A stretch of DNA of 64,000 nucleotides from Ephydatia muelleri (lineage: Eukaryota > Porifera > Demospongiae > Spongillida > Spongillidae). Shown one piece after another: positions 33,890 to 44,400 of the stretch. Under the pieces are notes generated by a model, which worked only from the letters and a program-made list of their open reading frames with translations, searched no databases and was not told the origin of the DNA. The translations under genes and the position numbers were made by a program. How positions within the stretch are numbered: position 1 is the first letter of the stretch; each line of letters opens with the position of its first letter. Where the stretch lies: positions 5,657,949 through 5,721,948 of the forward strand of contig JABACO010000012.1 in the NCBI GenBank assembly GCA_013339895.1. The letters are read 5' to 3'.

Positions 33890-34790
33890 ATACCTTGAAC
33901 TCGTACAAGCCTTCACATGTACTAAAGGCTGTCTTCGCTTGATCCTGCTCTGCCATTTCGACTTGCCAGTAGCCTGTTTTCAGGTCCAACGTTGAAAACA
34001 GCTTGGAGCCAGCCAGGGTATCTAGGGTGTCATCAATTCGGGGAAGAGGGTATGCATCTTTCCGGGTGATTGAATTAACTTTTCGATAGTCTACACACAA
34101 TCGAACAGACCCATCCTTCTTTCTTGCTAGAACTATCGGAGTCGACCAGGGACTATCGGATGGCTGAATCACCCCTTTGTCCAGCAAGTCGTGTAACAGC
34201 TTCCAGACCTCCTCTTTCCGAACTTCAGGGATTCTATTGGAGGGACAATGGACCGGAGGAGAGTCACCAGTGTCTATTCTGTGTTTTGTGAGCGAGGTGC
34301 GGCCCACGTCGCTCTCGTGGAGGGAGTATATTTAAGCAGCTCGGCAAATAGTAATTCTTTTTCTGCAGATGAATTGTGATCGCCAACCTTCTGCACCATG
34401 CTCCACAAAATGCGTCTGTCATCTGGAGACAGATCTGTACCAGCAGAACCCGCTGAAACGCCCGTAGGTCGTGAACACGGTTCCACAGGCTCTAATGTTG
34501 CTATCATCTCGCCTTTCTTTAAGATTACTGCGGAATCATGGGGATTCAACAAACGAATTGGTAATGGTTGCGATGGGTTACTGACGTGTACAATCGCATG
34601 AGCTACCATTACCCCGTGTCTGTTCACAATGTCACCTTCCACTATTCACGTGCCCCCGCTAACCGTGCCCTTAGGCGTTACCATGATTTCCATTTCACTG
34701 GCAGCAGGTATCGTTTTAACGCTACCTGCGATGAGTTGGATGGAGCCTGCACTATTCTGTGAGGAGGCGATGCCAAGTGAGTGTAACATC
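33890..34790 (-). pseudogene. Ty3/gypsy pol: linker and reverse transcriptase N-terminal part
   Basis: The minus strand gives a protease-to-RT linker (34642-34274: VHVSNPSQPLPIRLLNPHDS, ILKKGEMIATLEPVEP), then the RT fingers and palm (KGVIQPSDSPWSTPIVLARK, DGSVRLCVDYRKVNSITRKD, LFSTLDLKTGYWQVEM with the first catalytic Asp). It stops at the GLYEFKV block, where a hAT end interrupts it at 33889. An in-frame stop lies near 34647. Continuation is at 28690-27800. Confidence 0.8.
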
Positions 34791-34801
34791 CATTTATCAG
34801 C

Positions 34802-35874
34802 GTGGACATGATGGGACCACTACCAGCAACTCAAGACGGTTGTAAATATGTGTTAGTGGCAGCTGATCACTTTACCAGATGGGTGGAAGTGTATCCAATA
34901 AAGAATCAGGAAGCCCAGACAGTGTCTCAAAAACTTGTAGATGAGATGTTCTGCCGTTTCTCTCCTCCTGAGCAGCTTCACACTGACCAAGGAAGACAGT
35001 TTGAGTCAGACTTGATAACAGAAATATGTAACACGTTGGGGATCAAGAAAACTCATACCACACCATATCATCCTCAAGGGAACGGCATGGTGGAACGATT
35101 TAATAGGACACTCCTTGACATGTTAGCAACCACAAGCAGCAACCATCCAGATGATTGGGAGCATGACGTTCGTAAGGTATGTATGGCCTACAACTCCAGT
35201 GTACACTCTTCCACAGGGTTCAGCCCCTTCTTTTTCATGTTTGGGCGCGAGGCCAAACTGCCAGTTGACCTAATGTATGGGTCAAACCCAATGGAAACAA
35301 AAACAGTCTCGGGTTATGCATTACAATTAAAGAGGGGTCTCCAGAATGCATATGCATTGGTGAGAGAACACTGTTAAGCTGATTATAGAAGGCAGAAGAC
35401 TCTGTATGATGAGAAGGTTCATGGTAAACCCTTTAACCCAGGTGACACGGTATGGCTGTTCTCTCCAGCAATTCCTCGAGGGCACTCTAAGAAGTTGCAT
35501 TTACCATGGAAGGGCACATTTAAGTGACAGAGAGATTTAGGGATTGTGTCTATAGGATCAAGGGTCCAAGGATTATCAGTGTGTTCATTTCGACCGGTTA
35601 AAACCATATATAGGTGGACAAAACATTCAGCCAGATCACAGTCCTCCGTCCCCCCGAGAACAGAGTAAACCGAAGGGCCCTCCGCCTACTGTAGCTACCC
35701 CAGCCACACTGGAAAACTGCTAGATGATGACGAGAATGAAAATCAACTTGAAGAAGTATTACCTGCTCCGGAGGTGCCTGCACCTGATCCGGAACGAAGA
35801 TACCCTGCTAGAGAGCACCGAGTCCCACCCAGACTGCTATGGACCTTACCTTCAGCATTGAAAGGAGGGGGTGG
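34802..35874 (+). pseudogene. Ty3/gypsy integrase and pol C-terminus
   Basis: Plus-strand ORF 34802-35377 holds the integrase core: ADHFTRWVEVYPIKN (first Asp), HTDQGRQFES (second Asp) and GNGMVERFNRTLLD (Glu). It stops at 35375. The frame then resumes with YDEKVHGKPFNPGDTVWLFS, a typical chromodomain-proximal segment, then more stops, ending with YPAREHRVPPRLLW before a purine-rich tract (GGAGGGGGTGG). The N-terminal zinc-binding part is missing. It joins a minus-strand gypsy fragment head to head at about 34800. Confidence 0.85.
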
Positions 35875-35989
35875 TGTTACATAGCTACAAGCTGACGTCA
35901 TCTGCAGATATATAAGGATTTTTGTATTTATGAGTGTGTGTATGTATACAGTTGCTATTGCCGCATCAATCTTTAAGCCACGAGTTACA
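35875..35989 (+). repeat. LTR of the integrase-bearing gypsy element
   Basis: 115 bp, starting TGTTACATAG and ending CACGAGTTACA, right after the polypurine tract and the pol stop. Contains TATATAAGG. No partner LTR in the window. Confidence 0.65.
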
Positions 35990-36014
35990 CGAGCAACTAT
36001 TTAAAGTAGACAAG

Positions 36015-36129
36015 TGTAACGACATCACGTGCTGATCTGCTCTAGAACATTCTTTTATGTTATATAAGAAGTTACTTGTATGCATGTAAATGTTCTTCTC
36101 ATTTACCTATTTCCGGTGTATGCGTTACA
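36015..36129 (+). repeat. 5' LTR of the fold-back LTR element
   Basis: TG..CA bounded, with short inverted termini TGTAAC/GTTACA and a TATATAAG motif. Different in sequence from the neighbouring 115-bp LTR at 35875. Confidence 0.75.
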
Positions 36130-36153
36130 TTGGTGTCAGAAGTGAGTATACTC

Positions 36154-36843
36154 ATGGAGGCGGCTTTAACAGTTCGGATGAGCGTCCGTCCGCCTGCAAA
36201 GTTCACTGAGAAGACGGATTGGAGTCTCTGGATCTCCCGTTTCGAGAGGTATGTTAAAGAGGCGAAGGTACCTGACTCGGAGCGGGTGAAAGAGCTACTA
36301 CCATTGCTGGAGGATGAACCCCTTAGGCTGGTGGTTCAGTACGGGTTGTCTGAGTCCGCGGACTACGCCGCGGTACACGAGTGTCTACAGTGTCGTTATG
36401 GCCACGACGGCACAGAACTGGAATGGCAGGTAAAGTTTCAGGCTCGAGTACAACAGCGGGATGAGTCGCTAGTCGAATACATTGGTGAGTTGCGTATGTT
36501 GGCAAGCAGAGCCTTTCCAGGTTGGTCTGAGGAGCAATGCGACGTTCTAATTCGTAACCAATTTATCCAAGGTGTCTCGTCCTCCTCTATCCAAGTACAG
36601 CTCTTAAAGGAGATGCCAAAGTCAGTTAAGGATGCAGCGACCCTGGCACGCAGATTGGAAACGGTGGAGATGGCCCATAGGCGTTTACAAACGGAAAGAA
36701 TTGCGGAAAGACCACTAGCAGTGGCAGCGCCTGTCTCTGCGACTAGTCTGGAGGATAAACTGGACAAGCTGAGTGCACAAGTAAAGAAACTAGCTGACGA
36801 GGGTAACAATTTTGAGAGAACCGCCGGAACGCGCAGACAGTAG
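36154..36843 (+). CDS. Retrotransposon Gag-like protein
   Basis: From the ATG at 36154, about 229 codons with a capsid-like region: FTEKTDWSLWISRFERYVKE near the start, PLLEDEPLRLVVQYGL, and VQQRDESLVEYIGELRMLA, all typical of Ty3/gypsy Gag. The C-terminus is a predicted coiled coil (LEDKLDKLSAQVKKLADEG). The stop at 36843 is followed by the nucleocapsid in another frame, which could be programmed frameshifting or decay. Confidence 0.75.
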   Translation: MEAALTVRMSVRPPAKFTEKTDWSLWISRFERYVKEAKVPDSERVKELLPLLEDEPLRLVVQYGLSESADYAAVHECLQCRYGHDGTELEWQVKFQARVQQRDESLVEYIGELRMLASRAFPGWSEEQCDVLIRNQFIQGVSSSSIQVQLLKEMPKSVKDAATLARRLETVEMAHRRLQTERIAERPLAVAAPVSATSLEDKLDKLSAQVKKLADEGNNFERTAGTRRQ

Positions 36844-37170
36844 GGTCTCGGGAGTGCGAAATACCCCACGAGAGAAAGCTCGAGAAGTGGTTTGCTGGCA
36901 TTGCAGGGAACAGGGACACGTAAAAAGGAACTGCCCTCTGTTAAGTAAGCCTTCTTTAAATGGGAACGGGTCGGCGGAAAGGGTCAACCGCCGGCCCCGC
37001 ATGTATTGACCAAAAACCAGCCAGCTACAGCGGAGGTGGGTAGCATTGAAACAAGCTCCGCTACATGGGCACGAGGACTAGTGGAGGGTCGTAAAACGGA
37101 CATGTTGCTGGACACAGGCTCCGCAGTGACGATACTCCGCGCCGAAGTGTGGAATGAGTTAAAAGAATGT
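36812..37170 (+). pseudogene. Nucleocapsid zinc knuckle and truncated protease
   Basis: Frame 36812-37009 has a CCHC knuckle (CWHCREQGHVKRNC). A further frame (37006 on) has the aspartic protease motif DTGSAVTIL near 37115. The protease is cut by the inverted LTR sequence from 37161. Confidence 0.7.
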
Positions 37171-37247
37171 TCTAGAGCAGATCAGCACGTGATGTCGTTA
37201 CACAAGTACTTTATTGATTTTTGTTATAACAATATGGCCGTGACGTA

Positions 37248-38732
37248 CCGCTACTTTAGTTCAAACGCGTAGACTGATTATTATTAATTATTTTAATAAC
37301 TGTGTAGGTGGCTGTGTCCCATACATGTTCCTTATGCACACTGCCAAGCTACGGAAGGCTGAGGCAGCGCCATCTTTGTTCTTTTGCGAAAGGTTTGCGC
37401 TGTCTTTGCGCTCTTTTTGTTGCACGCGTATTCACATAATGTCTTATGGGGGTGATTGTAATAGCCGCCTCTTGTTTTATGTTTATGCGACACTCTGTTC
37501 GATTGTTATTTAGTTTGTTCATAACTGGTCGCGAGATTAACATGCAAGCGTGCTAATGTACTTAACTAACACTGACTACTTCGTACGTTTCCATGGCAGA
37601 AAAGATACAGACAGTCTATAACTTAATTGGAAGATACATAAGAGGTTTAAAAGTGATTGGGAGGCTTCAGGACAGTTTCTCAGTACTTTATGAGAGGGAT
37701 AAAATTTGAAACTTTAATAATCGAATGGCCCTGCTGAGATGAAAGTGGAGTTAGCTAAATCGAAATAAAAAGTAGTTTAAAGAAAAGCTCTCCTACAACA
37801 AGAAGTATTTTTTTATGATCCATCCACTATCGTTGTAGTCAGGGGACAAGATTGATGGTTGTACTATACTATGTACAACCATCAGTCTGGTCCCAGACTA
37901 CTGTCGTTCAAGATCATAGCACTATGCCATCAGCATCCTCAAAAAACAACACAGCAGGCAAACCTAATAGACGTGTTAACTGGACTATGGATCAAGTCAT
38001 CCAATAGTGAGAAGTTTTTGACATGTGGTGAATGTTCATTTTGCAATGGATCACACGACATTCGCTAGGAAACTATCATTTGAAGATCACTTTGATTGTA
38101 TTTTTACCCATGGGAGAGGAAACAGATCATGGGTTACATATGGAATATGACGAAGATACTGCTAAAACCCAGCAAATGTTATATAATATCTGGGGGTAGC
38201 ATTTAAATAGTGTGCCTTTAACTGCAACTGAATCCTGAATATATTCATAACTTATTCTTTGTATTTAACTACAGTGTTCTTAAACTTGATTAAATTGGCC
38301 TGATTTTAGTTACTTAATTCGAATTAATAAAATTAATGTAATTTCACCACTTAATCAGAGCAGGTATCAACATAATTGCCTGTAATTAATTTAGATATCA
38401 GTTTTAAGCAGTACATAAAATCTTATTGAGTTAGTTAGATTTGAATTAACTTAGAATACAAAAACAACAATCAGTGTACATTAATTTACTGCAGTTGTGG
38501 GTAGAAATACTTTTGCGTGTTTGAATTGCATAAATTTGGAAATGTCCTCATGGACTAGACGTCGAAACCACTGTGTGCTGGTGGTGTTAGCGTGCGCAGT
38601 ATGGGGGCCCTCGGGTTTGGCAAGAGGAGGCTCACGTCCATAATGACGGGACCATCGCAATGTGGAATTCCGGCTACGCAAGGAGGCGCACATCATGTGT
38701 GTATGAGGAGTCTATTCTTTATTGTGACAAAT
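37248..38732. repeat. 1.48-kb dispersed repeat, copy 2
   Basis: Same orientation as 20036-21516. It carries the same hairpin (about 37835-37901). The fold-back LTR element is inserted just upstream; the flank between them is also found in the 3' region of the secreted-protein gene (17079-17144). Confidence 0.9.
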
Positions 38733-38828
38733 TTCCACATTAGGTCTTTCACATACTGTACTGGAGACTAAGGCGACTGATGCCATCTCAAGAAATAATC
38801 TCCCACTGTTCTTCTCATTACTAACTGA

Positions 38829-39745
38829 CATGGCTGTAGACCCCAACCCAACTCGCATCCTGGAGCTGTTGGTGTCACTCGTGGTGACAGATCAACCAGT
38901 CCGGACATCGACGGTTTGCTCCAGTAGTTCTGGAGTTGTTTTCAGCAAGCGTAGCTGCCTCCTCAATGAGAACTTACAGGACCGGTCAGAATTTGTATGC
39001 CCAGTTCTGCAAACACCACCTCAGTGGATACGTTAGCCCAGTTTGTTGCCCACCTGTTGATGGGGGGTTGGCAGCTAACACAGTGAAGCCACATTTCTCC
39101 ACAGTGCATCATGTTCAGATTGGACTGGGGCTAGGGGACCTGAGGATTCTGGATATGCCACACCTGGAATGTACAGGAAAGTGGCAGCGAAAGAGGGGGA
39201 AGGCAGGCCTTGCTTTCTAGTCCCACAGGCAAAATCGAGGTCCTTAATGGCAGTATGGTCAGTGGAGTTTTCTGTGCCATGCTATGGGCAGTCTCGTGCC
39301 CTTGCTTTTTTGAGTTCTTATGGTCTGGGGAGGTGGTGGTCCCTCTGACTCTTCGTTCGACCTAGCCAACCATCTATGCCTTTTGTTGAATTGTGAATGG
39401 CTTGTGTATTCTGATGGTGTATATGAAATTGTCGAAGACTGACCCTTTCAGGAGAGGGGTCTCACTTGTGATTGACACAGGGAATGGAGAAATATGTCCT
39501 TTCGCTGCAGTGTTGCGTTTGTGGTTCTGCGGGGCCCATCTCTTGGCCTCTCTTTTATTGTAGTAATGGGTCCTAGTGAGGTTTGCCGCTGAAATGGTCG
39601 GCCCTCTCGCAAGCGGGCATAGAGGCACGGTTTCTGGGAATTGGGGCGGCAACAACTGCGGCCATCCGTGGAAGGTGGCAGAGCTCCGCATATCAGTTCT
39701 ACAACATCCGGACATGAGTGGCAAGGTAGCTGCTGTAGCACAGTG
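38829..39745 (+). pseudogene. Tyrosine recombinase of a YR-type element, degenerate
   Basis: In order on the plus strand across several frames: DPNPTRILELLVSL, an SMRTYRTGQNLYAQFCKHHL N-terminal core-binding segment, TVKPHFSTVHHVQIGLGLGD, a ..CFFEFLWSGEVVVPL block where the first catalytic Arg is expected (here Trp), MKLSKTDPFRRGVSL, NGEICPFAAVLR, and finally GIGAATTAAIRGRWQSSAYQFY, where the His-x-x-Arg box is lost and the nucleophile Tyr region remains. This is the domain order of DIRS/Ngaro/Crypton-like recombinases. Dead copy. A short second piece lies at 6065-6320. Confidence 0.75.
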
Positions 39746-39879
39746 TGGTGATCGAGGTACGATAGGTAGAGTGTTGCGTCTACATGTATGTGCATGTGCA
39801 CAGTGTTTATTTGGTCGAATGGTAAATGTTTTTTGTTTCATCACGCTGTGAAGAATGGAATGGGAGACTGAGTACGCGG

Positions 39880-39911
39880 GAGGGGGGGGGGGGGGGGGGC
39901 GGGGGCGGCTC
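39880..39911. repeat. Poly-G tract
   Basis: About 20 G then GCGGGGGCGG. It may be a relic transposon end, but no TIR is visible. Confidence 0.6.
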
Positions 39912-39995
39912 CTGATTATTTTGTTTTTGGGGATTTTTTGGGACAATCCAAAGTTTTCCCTCAGATAAAGTTGCGTGTTCATTGACATCGTACAG

Positions 39996-40544
39996 TTGAA
40001 ATCTTGCCTCTTTGACTTATCAAGTGGCATTAAAGCTGCACTGGAGGAGCTGCATGACATGTACGAGTATGCACATCTTGATGTACGGCTGGCAAATGTG
40101 TGTTTTGATGGTGAACATGTGAAATTAATTGATTTTGATCGTTGTCGTGATATCAGTGTAAAGGATGTAGCAAGTGAGTACAATGGCCATTTTATGTATA
40201 AATACAGTAGTACACTTGATGTGAAAAAGCGAAACGTTTCACTTCTGGATTGGAAACAGTTGGGTATGCTGATCTATTCCATATTGAATCTCTCTGAGAA
40301 GGATGCTGACCTGAAATCTGCAGACTTCAGTACAATGGAAGAGAACACGGAATCATTGATTTATAGTCTGGTGTTTAATCACACGTGGCATGACGAATAT
40401 GCCAACAGCGACCTTCGTCATGACAAAAGAGTTCACGACTGTTTTCATGAGCCACCATCAACAGCTCATGATGATCGTAGTAGGCATATTATTCACACGA
40501 AAAAGTTATGTTTCATTTTAGTGTTACAATTGTTGCACGACTAA
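39996..40544 (+). CDS. Protein-kinase-like C-lobe fragment
   Basis: An open stretch of about 180 codons, possibly starting at an acceptor (..CGTACAG at 39995), ending TAA at 40542-40544. It has an HxDxRxxN catalytic-loop motif (HLDVRLANVCFD), a VKLIDFDRC magnesium-binding loop with Asp-Phe-Asp in place of Asp-Phe-Gly, and LLDWKQLGMLIYSIL matching helix F. The N-lobe with glycine loop and lysine is not visible upstream. It could be the last exon of an atypical kinase, a pseudokinase, or a kinase-like domain carried by a mobile element. Not assignable to a named kinase. Confidence 0.5.
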   Translation: MKSCLFDLSSGIKAALEELHDMYEYAHLDVRLANVCFDGEHVKLIDFDRCRDISVKDVASEYNGHFMYKYSSTLDVKKRNVSLLDWKQLGMLIYSILNLSEKDADLKSADFSTMEENTESLIYSLVFNHTWHDEYANSDLRHDKRVHDCFHEPPSTAHDDRSRHIIHTKKLCFILVLQLLHD

Positions 40545-41493
40545 GTATTATTTGTTAACTGGAATGTAGCATGACATTTGGTTTCAATCCATGATCATAA
40601 TCAGGCACTATTTTATTATCAAATGAGTGACGGAATTGTTATTTCTCGACCACCTCAAAACAAAAAGGCGTGAATGTTAATGCTACATGTACAAGGTGAA
40701 CATAGAATCGAGGTATCAAGTATTTATAAACATGTTTTACCTGATTGTTGATTGTCAAAGCATCATGTCTTAAACATGCTGAATAATTCAGTTATCTCTG
40801 ACAGATCCGCTAGTACAAATTTCCCGTATCCAATTACACTAGTCTTAGAAGCATGCACACCTGAACATGTATGATGATGACACTGCATAGAGTTCCATCT
40901 CTAATCTGTACAAATTAATATTAGAGCATGTAATCCCAGTTGCTATTATGAAGTAATTGTTTTGCATCTACATGCATGGTTGCACATATGGACAACATGC
41001 ATTACTTGATGAGCTAATGATTTCCTATGGCATCATTCACAGTGTTTGATTATCATCGTGTCTTGAAAAATGAATCTTCCTAACACCACTGTGTACTACA
41101 TATTGCACTGACATGTAAATTGCTCCCTTGTTTTTATAACGCTTTCACTCCTCGTCACAATCTGTTGTACGGTACGCACGTTATTGAAGATAGTCGAATC
41201 ATCTACATGGTCGGCGGAACCCACCAGGCAAGCCAGGCAATTGTCAACTACTGCAGTATCTTGGTGCCAGCAGTTAGTGAAATATATGTGAAATGTTTGT
41301 TACTTTGTGGATCTTCACTTTACACTGAGATACAGTACCAGCATGTTGTAGCAGACGTGGCTGTTCCACTCGCCCTCCCCCACCCCCGGTCTACGTCTTG
41401 CTCCAACCATTGACGGTTTCTTTGCAACTGCATCACGTGTGATCTGCAATCTAATTGTGATATTTTGAGACTGGGTACGAGATACGTCATATA
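40545..41493. other. No gene recognised; upstream of the phosphatase gene
   Basis: AT-rich sequence between the kinase-like fragment and the phosphatase start. No convincing TATA box was identified. Confidence 0.4.
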
Positions 41494-44400
41494 ATGTATT
41501 TGTGCAGCTACGCTCGAGGCTACGTTTGTGTCGTCGTACTTCTTGCTGCAGTCGCTTCGTCTCACTACCACCCCACTTTTAAAGACTTGCTGCACAACGG
41601 TGGAGTGACCGCCAGATGTGACGGTATGTTCGATCGATACCAGTACCTACGTGTAGTTGGGCGTGGCCCGACCTCAGCGTGTCGCATGCAAGGTCGGACT
41701 ACGCCCAACTTTACAGTGCCAAGGTACTGTAGTCTTAGTAGCTGGTATGAATTGCATACTGGCATGCAGGGTCTGTTAGCATCTCTGTGACCCCTACGGT
41801 CCTGTCAACATCTGGGGACTGGATCGCCGTGACCTGGGACAACAAGGGTGAGCGCAGCACTTCAGATTGGGGGGGCGTATTCACACCGCCAGTGAACAAC
41901 TCCGTCGACCTTCGCAACCACGCCCCCGTCAAATACCAGGTAGAGCCGCATGCATGTTTCAATTAAATGTGGACAAATCAAAAATGTTATCACCGACGTT
42001 GTGCTGCCACTAAAGCAATGCAGAATTACATATATGGAATAAATGTACACCGAACATAATTAAGGAGCTGATGTACAAGAGAAGGATGGGGTCTGAGTCT
42101 CACAACGTCAAATGTACTTAATCCTTTTTCACTTTCTAAATCTCTTACCCAGTATGCCAGCTTCAGTGTCTTGTACATGATCACAGGGAAAGGCACACTG
42201 AAATTCCAGTTGATCAACATGCGTGACAATATGATTGTGGGTTTCTTCACTGGAGGTAACTGCAAGAGTGTATTTTTAGTTGATGTAATTAAGATGATTG
42301 CTTCAAGTCTTGTGTTGTACTCTGTCAAACTGATATGTGCATGAATCGATTTTAACGTTACAAATTAAACAGTGAAAAAGTAAGATTCACTGAAGAATTC
42401 CTCAATCTCATAAACTTTCCGTCAAATCAAGCCTGTCAAGTGAATTAAAGATATTGGTCCAGCGCAAGACGCCTTTAGCGATATTAAATATAGGGCCCCA
42501 TTACTTTAAAAGTACTTGTTGCTAGGAAACACTGAGGGATAGCTATGCACAGCATCATCAAATATGATGGCATCCAATTGGAGAAGGGACTGTCAAGCTT
42601 TAGTAACACAGAGACCCTTTGAGAAATTTGATCACATGCAGCCATCTCATGATATATAAAGCACTTTAATTTTATAGAAGCCAACTTAAAAATTGCTATT
42701 GAAATTCATGTCCACAGAATCTGCAATAATAAATTCAAACCCTATAATATACTAATTTCAGACAGTAGAATTTTGCTTTGATTTTGCAGGTTCGCAGAAC
42801 CCAGTACTACTAGCTGTATCCGATATCATTCAATTCCAAAACTACAACGAACCACTTCAAGGGCACCTTGTTCTCAGTGATGACCCTACTGAAATCATGT
42901 GAGGGTCATGTGATCAATGCATATGTATAAGGCCACAGGCCAGGTCCATATGCAATTGAACCACCTTTTTATCATCATTGTCTAGTATTGAGGTTGCACT
43001 TCTCGTATATACTCTCCTCATAGGAATACACAAAATTGCTGTACATTTATATACCCTATCTTGTTTGGTTTTTAAAATACAAGCATTTGAATATTTAACA
43101 TAGTTCGGTCGGACATAGCTTTATCAATGTCGGAGGGGCATAGATGCCTTTTGCTCAAAAATATAGTTGCTACAGAGGTGAACCCAATAGCAATTAATTT
43201 TGTAACATGTAATGATAGGGCTTTAGGTTTAGCACAAGATTAAAATTATTTTGTAATTGCAAAATATATTAAATTTCAAAGCAAAACAAACTTTTACCAT
43301 AGGTGTAGCTAACCTGCTATTATTCCTAACATAAAATACTGATCATCTTTCTGGGCAGACTATAGAGAGTACAGTGCATATTTGAGAAGTGCTATTTCAA
43401 TACTTGACAATGATGCTAAAAAGATGGCTCACTTATCTATGGAATTACCTGTGTACTCTGAGAGTGTGATACTGCCTTTCACTATGTTCTGCCTTTACAT
43501 GCACAAACCTTGGTTTATCCTACCTTCATTCTCTATCCATTCTGCTTCCAGTTATAACCCTATGTGCATGTACCAATGTATCCTATTCAGCCTCATTTGG
43601 GTCACTCAGAAGTCTGAGGTTCCACAGGTGGTCTGGGGACCACAAAGTGGCAATTATACCAACTCCAAAATGGTCAGTCAGTGCTCTGATAGTTTTGCAT
43701 GTCTGTGCATTCCATATACTTATTGCATGACTTGCAATATAAATGCTGGGCATTTGATGCCTACACCTTCGTAGCATTACTTGTTGGCTTGTATGGGGAT
43801 TACTTCAGTGACCAGTTGCAAGAATGCAGGGCTAGATCATTAGATGAATGCAGATAAAATGTTGCCCACAATATTGTCACTTTAGTGCTTACTGCATACT
43901 TTCAGCTGCATGAATGATGTACTACTGTACAGGCCTCCAGGTGTATTGTGCATGTAACAGATCCTCTACCACAAAACCAGGCCTCCAGCAGTACCTACAA
44001 GGCAGGGGACATGTGTGGATCTCCGGCTACAGATTTCGGCTTTCTGGACCCAGGCATGCTGCATCAGGTCACCATGGACAAGTAAGACAAAAAAGAGGGT
44101 GTGGATGTGAAGGGGCAAAGAGGAGGGGCAAGGATTTTGACTATTATTATAACCATGACATCATCTTCGTGCAGTGTGTTTCTAACCAATAAGCTAATTA
44201 GTTAAATAAGTTTGTTTTGTTACATAGGAGAAATAAATTAAAAAAATATTTTTGGTCACTAAATGCTTGTGCTGGTGGTGGGATATACGTATATACATCT
44301 CTATGTGTGCTTGGGAGGTCTGTAGCTACATCATCAATTATCCATGCCAGTGAATCTGTAAATGTAAACAGCCATTTAACAAATCTAGCATTTGGTATAC

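Larger units (their letters stand above)
36015..37202 (+). mobile_element. LTR retrotransposon derivative ending in an inverted LTR start
   Basis: Begins with a 115-bp LTR (36015-36129, TGTAACGACATCACG..GCGTTACA) followed by a primer-binding-like TTGGTGTCAGAAGTG, gag, zinc knuckle and the protease start. It ends at 37202 with a perfect 42-bp inverted copy of the LTR's first bases (37161-37202) instead of a direct 3' LTR. CAAG flanks both sides (36011-36014, 37203-37206). Reverse transcriptase and integrase are absent. Confidence 0.85.

Noticed and set aside
39374..40183. 269-codon minus ORF
   Set aside because: Antisense to the tyrosine-recombinase relic and the kinase-like exon, both of which have recognisable motifs on the plus strand.
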